A DNA stretch of 64,000 nucleotides. Origin: Aquimarina spinulae (GTDB taxonomy: Bacteria > Bacteroidota > Bacteroidia > Flavobacteriales > Flavobacteriaceae). The notes beneath the pieces are model-generated. The model saw nothing but the letters and a program-made list of their open reading frames with translations. It was not told where the DNA came from and made no database searches. The DNA is taken from the NCBI RefSeq assembly GCF_943373825.1, contig NZ_CALSBP010000003.1, positions 62,001-126,000 on the forward strand, read 5' to 3'. Shown here in pieces: positions 9,649 through 17,265 of this stretch. A program made the translations under genes and the position numbers. Position 1 is the stretch's first letter. Each line of letters starts with the position of its first letter.

Positions 9649-10821
9649 ATGAACCAAAACAATTTGTTTGATAATACTGAGACTGCATTTACCTTGAAAA
9701 GCGACTCAGAGCTAGAAAGAGCGTACTTTCTGTTTAAAATGATTTCTAATGAACCTTTGGTTAGAATAGGAACTGCGGTTACTAATTTTGCTATAAAAGC
9801 ACATTTACCAGTTCAAGGATTAATTAGAGCTACTGTTTTTGACCATTTTTGTGGAGGAGTTAGTGAAGAAGATTGTTTATCGGTAGTAGATAATATGTAT
9901 GGCAAGAAGGTGTGTTCTGTATTAGACTATTCGGTAGAAGGAAAAGAAGAGGAGGCCCAATTTGATGCAGTGTTAGAAAAAACGATAAAACTCTTGGAGT
10001 TTGCAGATCAAAAAGACGCAATGCCTTTTGGAGTATTTAAACCTACGGGGTTTGGTCGTTTTTTAATTTGGCAAAAGAAAACCGAAGGAACTCCTTTAAA
10101 CGCAGAAGAGGAAAAAGAATGGGAGCGTATCGAAGAACGTTTTGATATGGTGTGTAAAAAAGCCCATGATTGCGATGTAGCGTTACTGATTGATGGAGAA
10201 GAGAGCTGGATGCAGGATGCTGCTGATGAATTGGTGGCAAAAATGATGAGAAAGTACAATAAAGAAAAAGCAATAGTATATAATACATTGCAACTTTATA
10301 GACACGATCGTCTGGAGTATTTACAAAAATTACACGAAGAAGCACGAGTATATGATTTTAAGATTGGTGTAAAAATTGTGCGTGGCGCATATATGGAAAA
10401 GGAAAATGAACGCGCTAAGGAAAAAGGATATCCTACTCCTATTTGTAAAGATAAACAACATACAGATCAGAATTTTGATACTACAATGAAATATATTCTT
10501 GAAAACATAGAGGATATCTCTGTTTTTATAGGAACGCATAATGAAGATAGTAGTTACCTGGCGATGAAGTTAATGGCAGAACTTAATATCGGTAAAGATG
10601 ATTTTAGAGTTTGGTTTGGTCAATTGTATGGAATGAGTGACCATATAAGTTTTAATCAGGCTGCAGAAGGATACAATGTGGCAAAATATTTGCCTTTTGG
10701 CCCTGTACGGGATGTAATGCCATATCTAATTCGTAGAGCAGAAGAAAATACTTCGGTTGCCGGACAAACCAGCAGAGAATTGAACCTACTTTCTCAAGAA
10801 AAGAAAAGAAGAAGACTATAG
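9649..10821 (+). CDS. Proline dehydrogenase
   Basis: A 390-residue stand-alone FAD-dependent PRODH-type enzyme, which oxidises proline to pyrroline-5-carboxylate. The beta/alpha barrel is recognised by VRGAYMEKE (about 245), FIGTHNEDS, WFGQLYGMSD and the C-terminal substrate-binding signature RRAEENTSVAGQ. The frame also opens at a TTG directly before the ATG (9646); the ATG at 9649 (MNQNNLFDN) is the better start. It lacks the aldehyde dehydrogenase half found in PutA, so the second step must be encoded elsewhere. Upstream aroB is divergent, and the downstream VOC gene follows after 82 bases. Confidence 0.93.
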   Translation: MNQNNLFDNTETAFTLKSDSELERAYFLFKMISNEPLVRIGTAVTNFAIKAHLPVQGLIRATVFDHFCGGVSEEDCLSVVDNMYGKKVCSVLDYSVEGKEEEAQFDAVLEKTIKLLEFADQKDAMPFGVFKPTGFGRFLIWQKKTEGTPLNAEEEKEWERIEERFDMVCKKAHDCDVALLIDGEESWMQDAADELVAKMMRKYNKEKAIVYNTLQLYRHDRLEYLQKLHEEARVYDFKIGVKIVRGAYMEKENERAKEKGYPTPICKDKQHTDQNFDTTMKYILENIEDISVFIGTHNEDSSYLAMKLMAELNIGKDDFRVWFGQLYGMSDHISFNQAAEGYNVAKYLPFGPVRDVMPYLIRRAEENTSVAGQTSRELNLLSQEKKRRRL

Positions 10822-10903
10822 GATATCCTTAGAAGTTTTGAAACATGCGATAGAATAGGAGGGTAGTATTATAGTGTAAGTTTTATAATTTAAAGAATAT
10901 GAA

Positions 10904-11281
10904 ATGAATCTAAACCAAGTTACCATACCATCTCTTGATGTTTCTACCTCTATTTCTTTTTATAAGAAACTAGGATTACATCTTATTGTTGAATCATTAC
11001 CACAGTATGCACGTTTTGAATGTGTAGATGGTGATGCTACTTTTTCTATTCACCTGGTTGATGTATTGCCCGAAAATAATGGTGTACATGTATATTTTGA
11101 AACTGAAAAATTAGACAAAGAAGTAGAACGCCTTATTAACGAAGGGCTGCAATTTGATCTATTGCCTACAGATCAACGCTGGTTATGGAGGGAAGCAAGG
11201 CTTAAAGATCCCGACGGAAACCTAATCATTTTATATTTTGCAGGAGATAATAGAAAAAATCCGCCCTGGAGAATAAACTAA
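10904..11281 (+). CDS. VOC-family (glyoxalase/bleomycin-resistance fold) protein
   Basis: A 125-residue single-domain member of the vicinal oxygen chelate superfamily. It opens with the typical LNQVTIPSLDVSTSISFYKKLG beta-alpha pattern and ends with the paired strand REARLKDPDGNLIILYF. Such proteins bind metals and act on, or sequester, small molecules; the specific substrate cannot be predicted. The pentapeptide-repeat gene starts 19 bases downstream, so the two are probably co-transcribed. Confidence 0.85.
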   Translation: MNLNQVTIPSLDVSTSISFYKKLGLHLIVESLPQYARFECVDGDATFSIHLVDVLPENNGVHVYFETEKLDKEVERLINEGLQFDLLPTDQRWLWREARLKDPDGNLIILYFAGDNRKNPPWRIN

Positions 11282-11300
11282 CGTATTGATATCTATTTTT

Positions 11301-11870
11301 ATGAGTCATCCAGTCATCGATAAAACTTTTGAAAACCAAGATTTTTCTAATCAAAAACTACCATCAAGAGAATATGATAATTGCACATTCGTAAACTGTA
11401 ATTTTTCTAAGACAGATATGTCTGTGGTTACTTTTTTAGAATGTAGATTTGATACCTGTAATTTTAGTACAGTAATGATGAAAGAGACTTCTTTTCAGGA
11501 AGTTGTTTTTGAAGCTTGTAAAATGCTGGGGTTAGATTTTAGTACATGCAACGATTTTCTATTTGAAGTAGAGTTTGATCATTGCAATCTTGATTATGTA
11601 TCTTTTTATGGCTTTTCTATGAAAAATATTACGTTTAACGATTGTAGTTTAAAAGAAGCAGATTTTACAGATGCTAATCTTACAGGTTCGGCCTTGTCTA
11701 ATTGTAATTTATCTGGAGCAATTTTTGAAAGAACTATTGCCGAGAAAGTTGATTTTAGAACTGCCAAAAACTTTATAATCGATCCAGAAATCAACAAATT
11801 AAAGAAAGCAAAGTTTAGTACATCGGGACTTATAGGGCTGTTAACAAAATATGATTTGATTATAGAATAA
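11301..11870 (+). CDS. Pentapeptide-repeat protein
   Basis: A 189-residue right-handed quadrilateral beta-helix protein. Repeats of the A(D/N)LxX type run from about residue 10 to 150 (for example CTFVNCNFSKTDMS, CSLKEADFTDANLTGS), with many Cys at repeat corners. The C-terminal DFRTAKNFIIDPEINKLKKAKFS followed by a Leu-rich tail is the dimerisation-type end seen in Qnr/McbG-like proteins. The frame opens earlier at a TTG (11286), but the ATG at 11301 (MSHPVIDK) fits the family start. Qnr-like proteins protect gyrase; whether this one does is not shown. Confidence 0.85.
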   Translation: MSHPVIDKTFENQDFSNQKLPSREYDNCTFVNCNFSKTDMSVVTFLECRFDTCNFSTVMMKETSFQEVVFEACKMLGLDFSTCNDFLFEVEFDHCNLDYVSFYGFSMKNITFNDCSLKEADFTDANLTGSALSNCNLSGAIFERTIAEKVDFRTAKNFIIDPEINKLKKAKFSTSGLIGLLTKYDLIIE

Positions 11871-11960
11871 ACATTGTTTAATTAGGTATAAGTAGTTTTT
11901 GTTTCAAAAATATTAATTTTGAATGCTAACTTGCATATATAAAAAACACCCAGAATTTCT

Positions 11961-12350
11961 ATGTTTACATTTCAAAAGAAGTACTTTTTTTTAACAATTT
12001 TTATCTTTTTGATTGAAATTCTGATTGCACTTTTTGTAGATGATAAGATTATTCGCCCATATTTGGGAGATACTATTGTTGTAATATTGATCTATTGTTT
12101 TTTTAGGAGCTTTTTAAAGGGAAAAGCAGAACTAATTGCAATAGGTACTTTGATTTTTTCATATACAATTGAAATTTTACAGTATTTTAATTTTGTAGAA
12201 GTTTTGGGATTAGGGCATTATAAACTAGCAAGAATTGTATTGGGTAATTCTTTTTCATGGCTAGATATGCTTTCTTATACTTTTGGGTTTATCATAATAG
12301 TTTGGTTAGATAAAATACAATTAAATAGACGGGAAGTAAAAGTAAGTTAA
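11961..12350 (+). CDS. DUF2809-family membrane protein
   Basis: A 129-residue integral membrane protein with four hydrophobic segments (about 8-26, 36-53, 57-75 and 99-115). The conserved IIRPYLGDTIVVILIYCFFRSF and LGNSFSWLDMLSYTFG segments match the DUF2809 family, whose function is unknown. It is convergent with the MocR gene, 10 bases away. Confidence 0.8.
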   Translation: MFTFQKKYFFLTIFIFLIEILIALFVDDKIIRPYLGDTIVVILIYCFFRSFLKGKAELIAIGTLIFSYTIEILQYFNFVEVLGLGHYKLARIVLGNSFSWLDMLSYTFGFIIIVWLDKIQLNRREVKVS

Positions 12351-12360
12351 TACTAGTTTT

Positions 12361-13857
12361 TTATTTTGTAGATTTTATAGTATCAAATATAGTTGTCAAC
12401 CTGTCAATAACTTCGCGAATCTCTTCTTCATTTAGTGAAGCAAACCCCATTCTGATTCCGTTGTGTCTCGAATTATCATTATCATAACGACGCCAATCCG
12501 GATTAAGTTCTAGATCTAGTTTTTCGGCTTCATTGCATATGATATCCCAATTATATGCTTTGTTTAGCTTTACCCATATTGCCATTCCTCCTTTTGGAAT
12601 TTCAAAATCAAAATACTTACCTAGTTTCTCTTTCAATAAAGAACAAAACAGATCTCTTCGTGTTTTGTAAATTTTAAGAACCTTGTTACAATGTCTTTGT
12701 ACATCTCCTGTACTAATCATTTGAGCTAAGGTTTGTTCTAGCAGCGTATCTCCTTGTCTATCGATAATTCTTCTTAATCTGGCAGCTTCGTCAACGAAAT
12801 CTTTCGAAGCAATTAAATATCCAATTCGAATAGCAGGGGCAATAATTTTAGTGAACCCTCCGATATAGATTACATTTCCGTGGTCATCATTGCTAGCTAA
12901 TGGTAAAATCGGAGCATTGTTATAATGAAAATCATAGTCATAATCATCTTCGATAATTGCAAAACTATAGTATTGAGCTAACTGTAGTAAATGCATACGT
13001 CGTTCTGCAGAAAGTGTTACAGTAGTTGGGTGATGATGATGAGAAGTAGTATAAACGGCATTAATCTGTTTGATTTTACAAAGCTTTTCGATAGCATTAG
13101 TGTCTAAACCCTGATCATCAACAGGTACTTGTTCTATATAAGCTCCCGCTTCTTTAAACGTATTATCTGCTGTCATATAATTAGTATTACCAACAACAAT
13201 AATCTTATTCTTTGAAGAAAGTAGTAATTGACTGTTTAAGTAAATTCCCATCTGACTCCCACGGGTAATCAAAATATTATCAATAGTAATGTGTAAGCCT
13301 CTGGTTTGATTAAGATATGTAACCAGATTTTTTCTCAATTCTAAATTTCCATATATAGAACCATAGGTGAGCAAATTTTCATGATGACTTTTTTTAGTAA
13401 TATTTCGGTATACTTTTGCAATTTCTTCTATTGGTGCTAATCTGTGATCAGGGCAACCATCATCAACAACGAGCATTTTTTTGTTGGCTTTATGCTTAGG
13501 TTTACGTACTAAATGTGATCGGGTTAGAAAAGAGAAACCACTTTTCTCTTTCATGTTGTTTTTTAGAACTGGCCGAACAAAATTTTTAGGGTTAATGATA
13601 GGTAAAGAACTGGTAACGAAAGTACCTTTTGTGGGAATGGTTTCGACCCATCCCTGGGAGATAAGTTCTTCATATGCCGAAATTACTGTTTTGCGATGAA
13701 CATTAAGAGCTTCAGCTAATTTTCGGGATCCCGGTAATTTTGTAGAAGGCGGTAGCTTTCCAGATTTTATGAAACCAATAATTTGATCACATAACTGAAG
13801 GTATAGATTACGATTACTATTTCTAACAAGAACTATGTTGTTTTTAAATGGAAACAA
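12361..13857 (-). CDS. MocR-type regulator: GntR DNA-binding domain fused to aminotransferase-like domain
   Basis: A 498-residue PLP-dependent regulator. An N-terminal winged helix-turn-helix of the GntR kind (about 15-85: LYLQLCDQIIGFIKSGKLPP, LAEALNVHRKTVISAYEEL) is joined by a linker to a fold-type I aminotransferase domain; the PLP-lysine region reads GGFTKIIAPAIRIGYLI. Homologues such as GabR and PdxR bind PLP-linked ligands and control a divergent operon. The start is a TTG at 13857; no ATG occurs near the N-terminus. Two direct repeats lie in the spacer to the divergent FMN-barrel gene, the usual arrangement for a MocR target. Confidence 0.92.
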   Translation of the reverse strand: MFPFKNNIVLVRNSNRNLYLQLCDQIIGFIKSGKLPPSTKLPGSRKLAEALNVHRKTVISAYEELISQGWVETIPTKGTFVTSSLPIINPKNFVRPVLKNNMKEKSGFSFLTRSHLVRKPKHKANKKMLVVDDGCPDHRLAPIEEIAKVYRNITKKSHHENLLTYGSIYGNLELRKNLVTYLNQTRGLHITIDNILITRGSQMGIYLNSQLLLSSKNKIIVVGNTNYMTADNTFKEAGAYIEQVPVDDQGLDTNAIEKLCKIKQINAVYTTSHHHHPTTVTLSAERRMHLLQLAQYYSFAIIEDDYDYDFHYNNAPILPLASNDDHGNVIYIGGFTKIIAPAIRIGYLIASKDFVDEAARLRRIIDRQGDTLLEQTLAQMISTGDVQRHCNKVLKIYKTRRDLFCSLLKEKLGKYFDFEIPKGGMAIWVKLNKAYNWDIICNEAEKLDLELNPDWRRYDNDNSRHNGIRMGFASLNEEEIREVIDRLTTIFDTIKSTK

Positions 13858-13920
13858 AACTGGACTACTAATTATTTATAAACTGGATTGCTTTAACACA
13901 CCATAAAACTATTATTTTTG
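13857..13920 (+). promoter_or_regulatory. Divergent promoter region with two direct repeats, candidate MocR operator
   Basis: AAACTGGACT at 13857-13866 and AAACTGGATT at 13880-13889 are direct repeats with a 23-base period, about two helical turns, as is typical of MocR sites. The second repeat abuts a TTG at 13888-13890, which with TATTTTTG at 13913-13920 (22-base spacing) forms a plausible -33/-7 promoter for the gene at 13941. The first repeat overlaps the start of the regulator gene, so it could also autoregulate. Confidence 0.6.
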
Positions 13921-13940
13921 AGTAAGAAATAAAATAAATT

Positions 13941-14603
13941 ATGGCAGAATATTCAACTTCCGCACTAAATAAAGTAGTTCGCGGACCGAAAAGAGCAAAT
14001 TACGATGTAGATGCTATTAATACCATATTAGATGATGCATTTTTGTGTCATGTTGGGTATGTGTATAAAAACCAGGCTATTGTGATTCCTATGGCATACG
14101 CTAGAAAGGATGATAAGATCTATTTACATGGATCACTAAAAAATAGAATGATGTTAAGTTTATTAGAAGCTGGAGAGGCGAGTATATCGGTAACGCATCT
14201 TGACGGATTAGTATTAGCAAGGTCGGCTTTTCATCATTCTGCGAATTATAGATCGGTAAATGTATTTGGTAAGGTAAAAAAAGTAGAAGACCCACAAGAA
14301 AAAATGGAGGCCCTGGAGTATATACTTAATCATATGGTTCCTGGTCATTGGGATAATGTAAGACAGCCAAACGAAAAAGAATTTAAAGGAACTTTAGTTC
14401 TTGAAATTAGTATAGAAACAGCTTCGGCAAAAGTAAGGGCAGAAGGGGTAAATGATGAACCTGGCGATCTTGATTTACCGATATGGGCAGGGGTAGTTCC
14501 TATTAAACAAGTAGCTTTTGATGCTATTTCGGATACTGATCTGCAAAAGGACATTAAAGTGCCAAATGCAGTATTAAATTATGTGACGAACAATAAAAAA
14601 TAA
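13941..14603 (+). CDS. FMN split-barrel protein, pyridoxamine 5'-phosphate oxidase-like (NimA-related)
   Basis: A 220-residue flavin-binding split-barrel protein. N-terminal RGPKRANYD and the following strand region (FLCHVGYVYKNQAIVIPMAY, KIYLHGSLKNRMM, LVLARSAFHHSANYRSV) match the NimA/PNPOx-like group rather than true PdxH. Members bind FMN, F420 or haem and reduce small molecules. It is first in a run divergent from a PLP-binding MocR regulator, which suggests a link to vitamin B6 or amine metabolism; that link is inference. The next gene starts 8 bases after its stop. Confidence 0.85.
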   Translation: MAEYSTSALNKVVRGPKRANYDVDAINTILDDAFLCHVGYVYKNQAIVIPMAYARKDDKIYLHGSLKNRMMLSLLEAGEASISVTHLDGLVLARSAFHHSANYRSVNVFGKVKKVEDPQEKMEALEYILNHMVPGHWDNVRQPNEKEFKGTLVLEISIETASAKVRAEGVNDEPGDLDLPIWAGVVPIKQVAFDAISDTDLQKDIKVPNAVLNYVTNNKK

Positions 14604-14611
14604 TAGTAGAA

Positions 14612-15061
14612 ATGCTTACTCTAGAAATAAAGAAGTATATTGATAAAAGTGTATTATGTTGGTTAGCCACATCTTCATTAGATAATATCCCTAATGTATC
14701 ACCCAAAGAAATTTTTACATATTATAGCGATACTGCTATTATTATTGCCAATATTGCTTCTCCGCAAACCGTAAAAAACATTAAAGAGAATGATAATGTA
14801 TGTATTAGCTTTATAGATGTTTTTGTTCAAAAAGGATTTCAATTAAAAGGAGTAGCTAAGATTGTGGCAAAAAATGATCCCGAATACACTACTATGCAAG
14901 CTCTTTTGTTGCAATTAACCGGAGGTAAGTTTCCATTTGCAACAATCACAAATATTATTGTTAAAGATGTAAAACGAATAATAGCCCCAAAATATATTTT
15001 ATACCCAGAAACGACCGAGGAGCAGCAAATACAAAGTGCACTAAAACAATACAAACCATAA
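14612..15061 (+). CDS. Small pyridoxamine 5'-phosphate oxidase-like FMN-binding protein
   Basis: A 149-residue single split-barrel domain (LTLEIKKYIDKSVLCWLATSS..NIPNVSPKEIF, TVKNIKENDNVCISFIDVF, FQLKGVAKIV). The pattern is that of the putative PNPOx family found across bacteria. It lies in a tight run with the preceding split-barrel protein and the following DUF1272 gene (13 bases away), so an operon is likely. The substrate is unknown. Confidence 0.82.
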   Translation: MLTLEIKKYIDKSVLCWLATSSLDNIPNVSPKEIFTYYSDTAIIIANIASPQTVKNIKENDNVCISFIDVFVQKGFQLKGVAKIVAKNDPEYTTMQALLLQLTGGKFPFATITNIIVKDVKRIIAPKYILYPETTEEQQIQSALKQYKP

Positions 15062-15074
15062 AAAAACAAAGGAT

Positions 15075-15380
15075 ATGCTAGAAATAAGACCTAATTGTGA
15101 ACATTGTAATAAAGCACTACCTAATGATAGTGATGAGGCAATGATTTGTTCTTATGAATGTACTTTTTGTATTAGCTGTGTAGATACTGTTTTGCATAAT
15201 GTATGTCCTAATTGCGGAGGTGGTTTTGAAAAAAGGCCAACTCGACCGGTAAATTGCCTGACAGGTAATTGTGTCGAAAAACACCCTGTAGGATCAAGAA
15301 TAGTGTACAAACCAATTGATGAAAATGCTTTTAAAGAGATTTTGAAAGAGTTTACCAATATAGAGCCAAGAAAAAGATAA
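15075..15380 (+). CDS. DUF1272-family zinc-ribbon-like protein
   Basis: A 101-residue protein with paired cysteines CEHC, CSYECTFCISC and CPNCGG in the first 55 residues, spaced as in DUF1272, a small family predicted to bind zinc. The tail after the second GG (KRPTRPV...) extends past the usual domain and has another Cys pair region (NCLTGNC). Function is unknown. It shares the apparent operon downstream of the MocR-controlled promoter. Confidence 0.82.
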   Translation: MLEIRPNCEHCNKALPNDSDEAMICSYECTFCISCVDTVLHNVCPNCGGGFEKRPTRPVNCLTGNCVEKHPVGSRIVYKPIDENAFKEILKEFTNIEPRKR

Positions 15381-15409
15381 GAGCAAAATTAAGTAACATA
15401 CTACAAAAA

Positions 15410-15862
15410 ATGAATATTGAAATTATTGAAACTACTATCGAAGAATTAGATGTTTTGACGGAATTGTTTGATCAATATATGGTTTTTTATAAGAAGCCTT
15501 CGGATATAAATAAATACAGATCTTACCTAAAAGAAAGACTTCAAAATAAAGAGGCAAATGCCTATTTAGCTATAGATGATAATACCAATAATCCTTTAGG
15601 TTTTGTATTAAATTATCACTCATTTAGTTCAGTGTCATTAGGAAGAATAGTGGTTTTAAATGATTTATTTGTTATGCCTGAGTATCGTAAAAAAGGAATT
15701 GCTGAAAGGTTAATTAATTCAGCTTTTGATCTGGCAAAGCAAGTTGGGGCTATAAGAGTAGATTTAGGAACAGGAAAAGATAATTATACAGCCCAAAGAT
15801 TGTATGAAAAGATTGGATTTGTAAAAGATGAAGATTTTTATTCATATAGTTACATTATTTGA
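15410..15862 (+). CDS. GNAT-family N-acetyltransferase (first of three)
   Basis: A 150-residue single-domain acetyltransferase. The acetyl-CoA loop is VMPEYRKKGIAERLI at about 87-101, and the C-terminal strand pair is typical (AQRLYEKIGFVKDEDFYSYSY). The acceptor substrate cannot be inferred. It follows the DUF1272 gene by 29 bases and is the first of three unrelated-looking GNAT genes in a row. Confidence 0.85.
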   Translation: MNIEIIETTIEELDVLTELFDQYMVFYKKPSDINKYRSYLKERLQNKEANAYLAIDDNTNNPLGFVLNYHSFSSVSLGRIVVLNDLFVMPEYRKKGIAERLINSAFDLAKQVGAIRVDLGTGKDNYTAQRLYEKIGFVKDEDFYSYSYII

Positions 15863-15921
15863 AATAATTAAGTTTTGTAATGGTAACTTAAATAAGTTTA
15901 CTGAAGAAAAGGAAATAAAAA

Positions 15922-16452
15922 ATGAATACAGTTGATATAAGAAGAGCAACTATAGAAGATGCAGAAAAGATTTCATCTTTGGGAAGAAAAACTTTTGACG
16001 AATCTTATGGGGAATTTTTTAATAATAAAAACAACCTGATCAATTACTTGGATTGGGCTTTTTCTATTGATAAAATCAAAAATAGTTTAGCAAAACCCGA
16101 TAACCTATATTGGATGGTTACCGATACGTATAATTCATTACCCATAGGGTATGCCAAATTAAAATTAGATTCCCCTTCAGAATTTATAGATGAAGAGCGT
16201 ATTTGTAAGCTTCAGCGTATATATTTACTACAAGGATATGAAGCAAGAGGTATAGGAGGGAAGTTGCATCAATGTATCGTAAAGGCAGCTGTTGATTACA
16301 AAAACAATTACATATGGTTGTCTAACCTAAAATTAAAAAAACAGGCTGTTACTTTTTATAAAAAGAAAGGCTACCAAATTGCCGGAGAACATAACTTTAC
16401 TATTGGCGATGAAACTTTTGAGTTTTGGGCAATGCAAACTAAACTGAAATAA
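15922..16452 (+). CDS. GNAT-family N-acetyltransferase (second of three)
   Basis: A 176-residue acetyltransferase. The acetyl-CoA loop reads YLLQGYEARGIGGKLH, and the C-terminal FYKKKGYQIAGEHNFTIGDETFEFW resembles PaiA/spermidine-type acetyltransferases; that resemblance is weak evidence for a polyamine-like acceptor. It starts 59 bases after the preceding GNAT gene, and the next starts 6 bases after its stop. Confidence 0.85.
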   Translation: MNTVDIRRATIEDAEKISSLGRKTFDESYGEFFNNKNNLINYLDWAFSIDKIKNSLAKPDNLYWMVTDTYNSLPIGYAKLKLDSPSEFIDEERICKLQRIYLLQGYEARGIGGKLHQCIVKAAVDYKNNYIWLSNLKLKKQAVTFYKKKGYQIAGEHNFTIGDETFEFWAMQTKLK

Positions 16453-16458
16453 CCCTAC

Positions 16459-16980
16459 ATGAATAAAGGTTTGAAATATAGAGAAGCTAATGCTGATGAT
16501 ATGGAAGGATTACGGCAATTAGGGAAAATTTCATACGCAGAGTTTTCAGATGTACTAAGTCCAGAGCACTGGAACAGATTAAGTGCTATTTTAGAAAGTG
16601 AAGAAAATGTATTAAATCTTATAAAAATTAGTAAAATTTTTATTTGTGAAATCAATTCAGATATAATTGGGATGATTTATTTTATTCCGAAAGGAAATCC
16701 AACAGAGTTGTACGAATCTGATTGGTGTTATATACGATTTTTAGGAGTTGATCCAAAATATCGAGGCTTTGGGATAGGAAAAGAACTGGTTAACTCTTGT
16801 TTGAGGTACGCAAAAAAGAGTGGAGAAAAAACTATTGCTCTGCATACATCAGAATTTATGAATCCTGCTCGAATTATGTATGAGAAAATAGGATTTAAAA
16901 AAATAAAAGAAATTGAACGATTAGGAAAAAAGTATTGGGTGTATACCATGAAGTTCCCTTTATTACTTAATTCAATTTAA
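16459..16980 (+). CDS. GNAT-family N-acetyltransferase (third of three)
   Basis: A 173-residue acetyltransferase with the acetyl-CoA loop VDPKYRGFGIGKELV and the closing ARIMYEKIGFKKIKEIERLGKKYWVYTMKF. The acceptor is unknown. It closes the run that begins at 13941; a 285-base gap with a hairpin follows. Confidence 0.87.
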   Translation: MNKGLKYREANADDMEGLRQLGKISYAEFSDVLSPEHWNRLSAILESEENVLNLIKISKIFICEINSDIIGMIYFIPKGNPTELYESDWCYIRFLGVDPKYRGFGIGKELVNSCLRYAKKSGEKTIALHTSEFMNPARIMYEKIGFKKIKEIERLGKKYWVYTMKFPLLLNSI

Positions 16981-17265
16981 AGATCAAAATATATATTGTT
17001 CTATTTAGTGAAAGTAAGGAGCATTAGTTATTTGAAAGCTTTTCTTTTATTCTAGGTGAATTAGCTTTTTACAACTTTTACCTTCTACATTTTTATGATT
17101 TTACTCAAAATTCGGATATAAATCTGTAAAAATTCATTTTTTCTCGGATATTTTTATCCGAATTATTTTTATACATAAACAATTAGTATATTACCACCTA
17201 ACTCATTGATTTCTTTTTTTTGAGTGTAACTACAATGTGAATAAACCTAACTTTATTTTTGTGTC
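16981..17265 (+). other. 285-base intergenic region with hairpin and repeated TTCGGATA
   Basis: No gene seen. TCGGATA (17144-17150) pairs with TATCCGA (17155-17161) over a four-base loop, and a third copy of TCGGATA sits at 17112-17118. The hairpin could be a weak terminator (followed by AATTATTTTT) or an operator. TATTTTTG at 17254-17261 is a -7-like element only 4 bases before the kinase ATG. Confidence 0.5.

Noticed and set aside
11301..11870. Calling the pentapeptide-repeat protein a quinolone-resistance (Qnr) gene
   Set aside because: The fold fits but sequence alone does not show gyrase protection, and many pentapeptide proteins have other roles.
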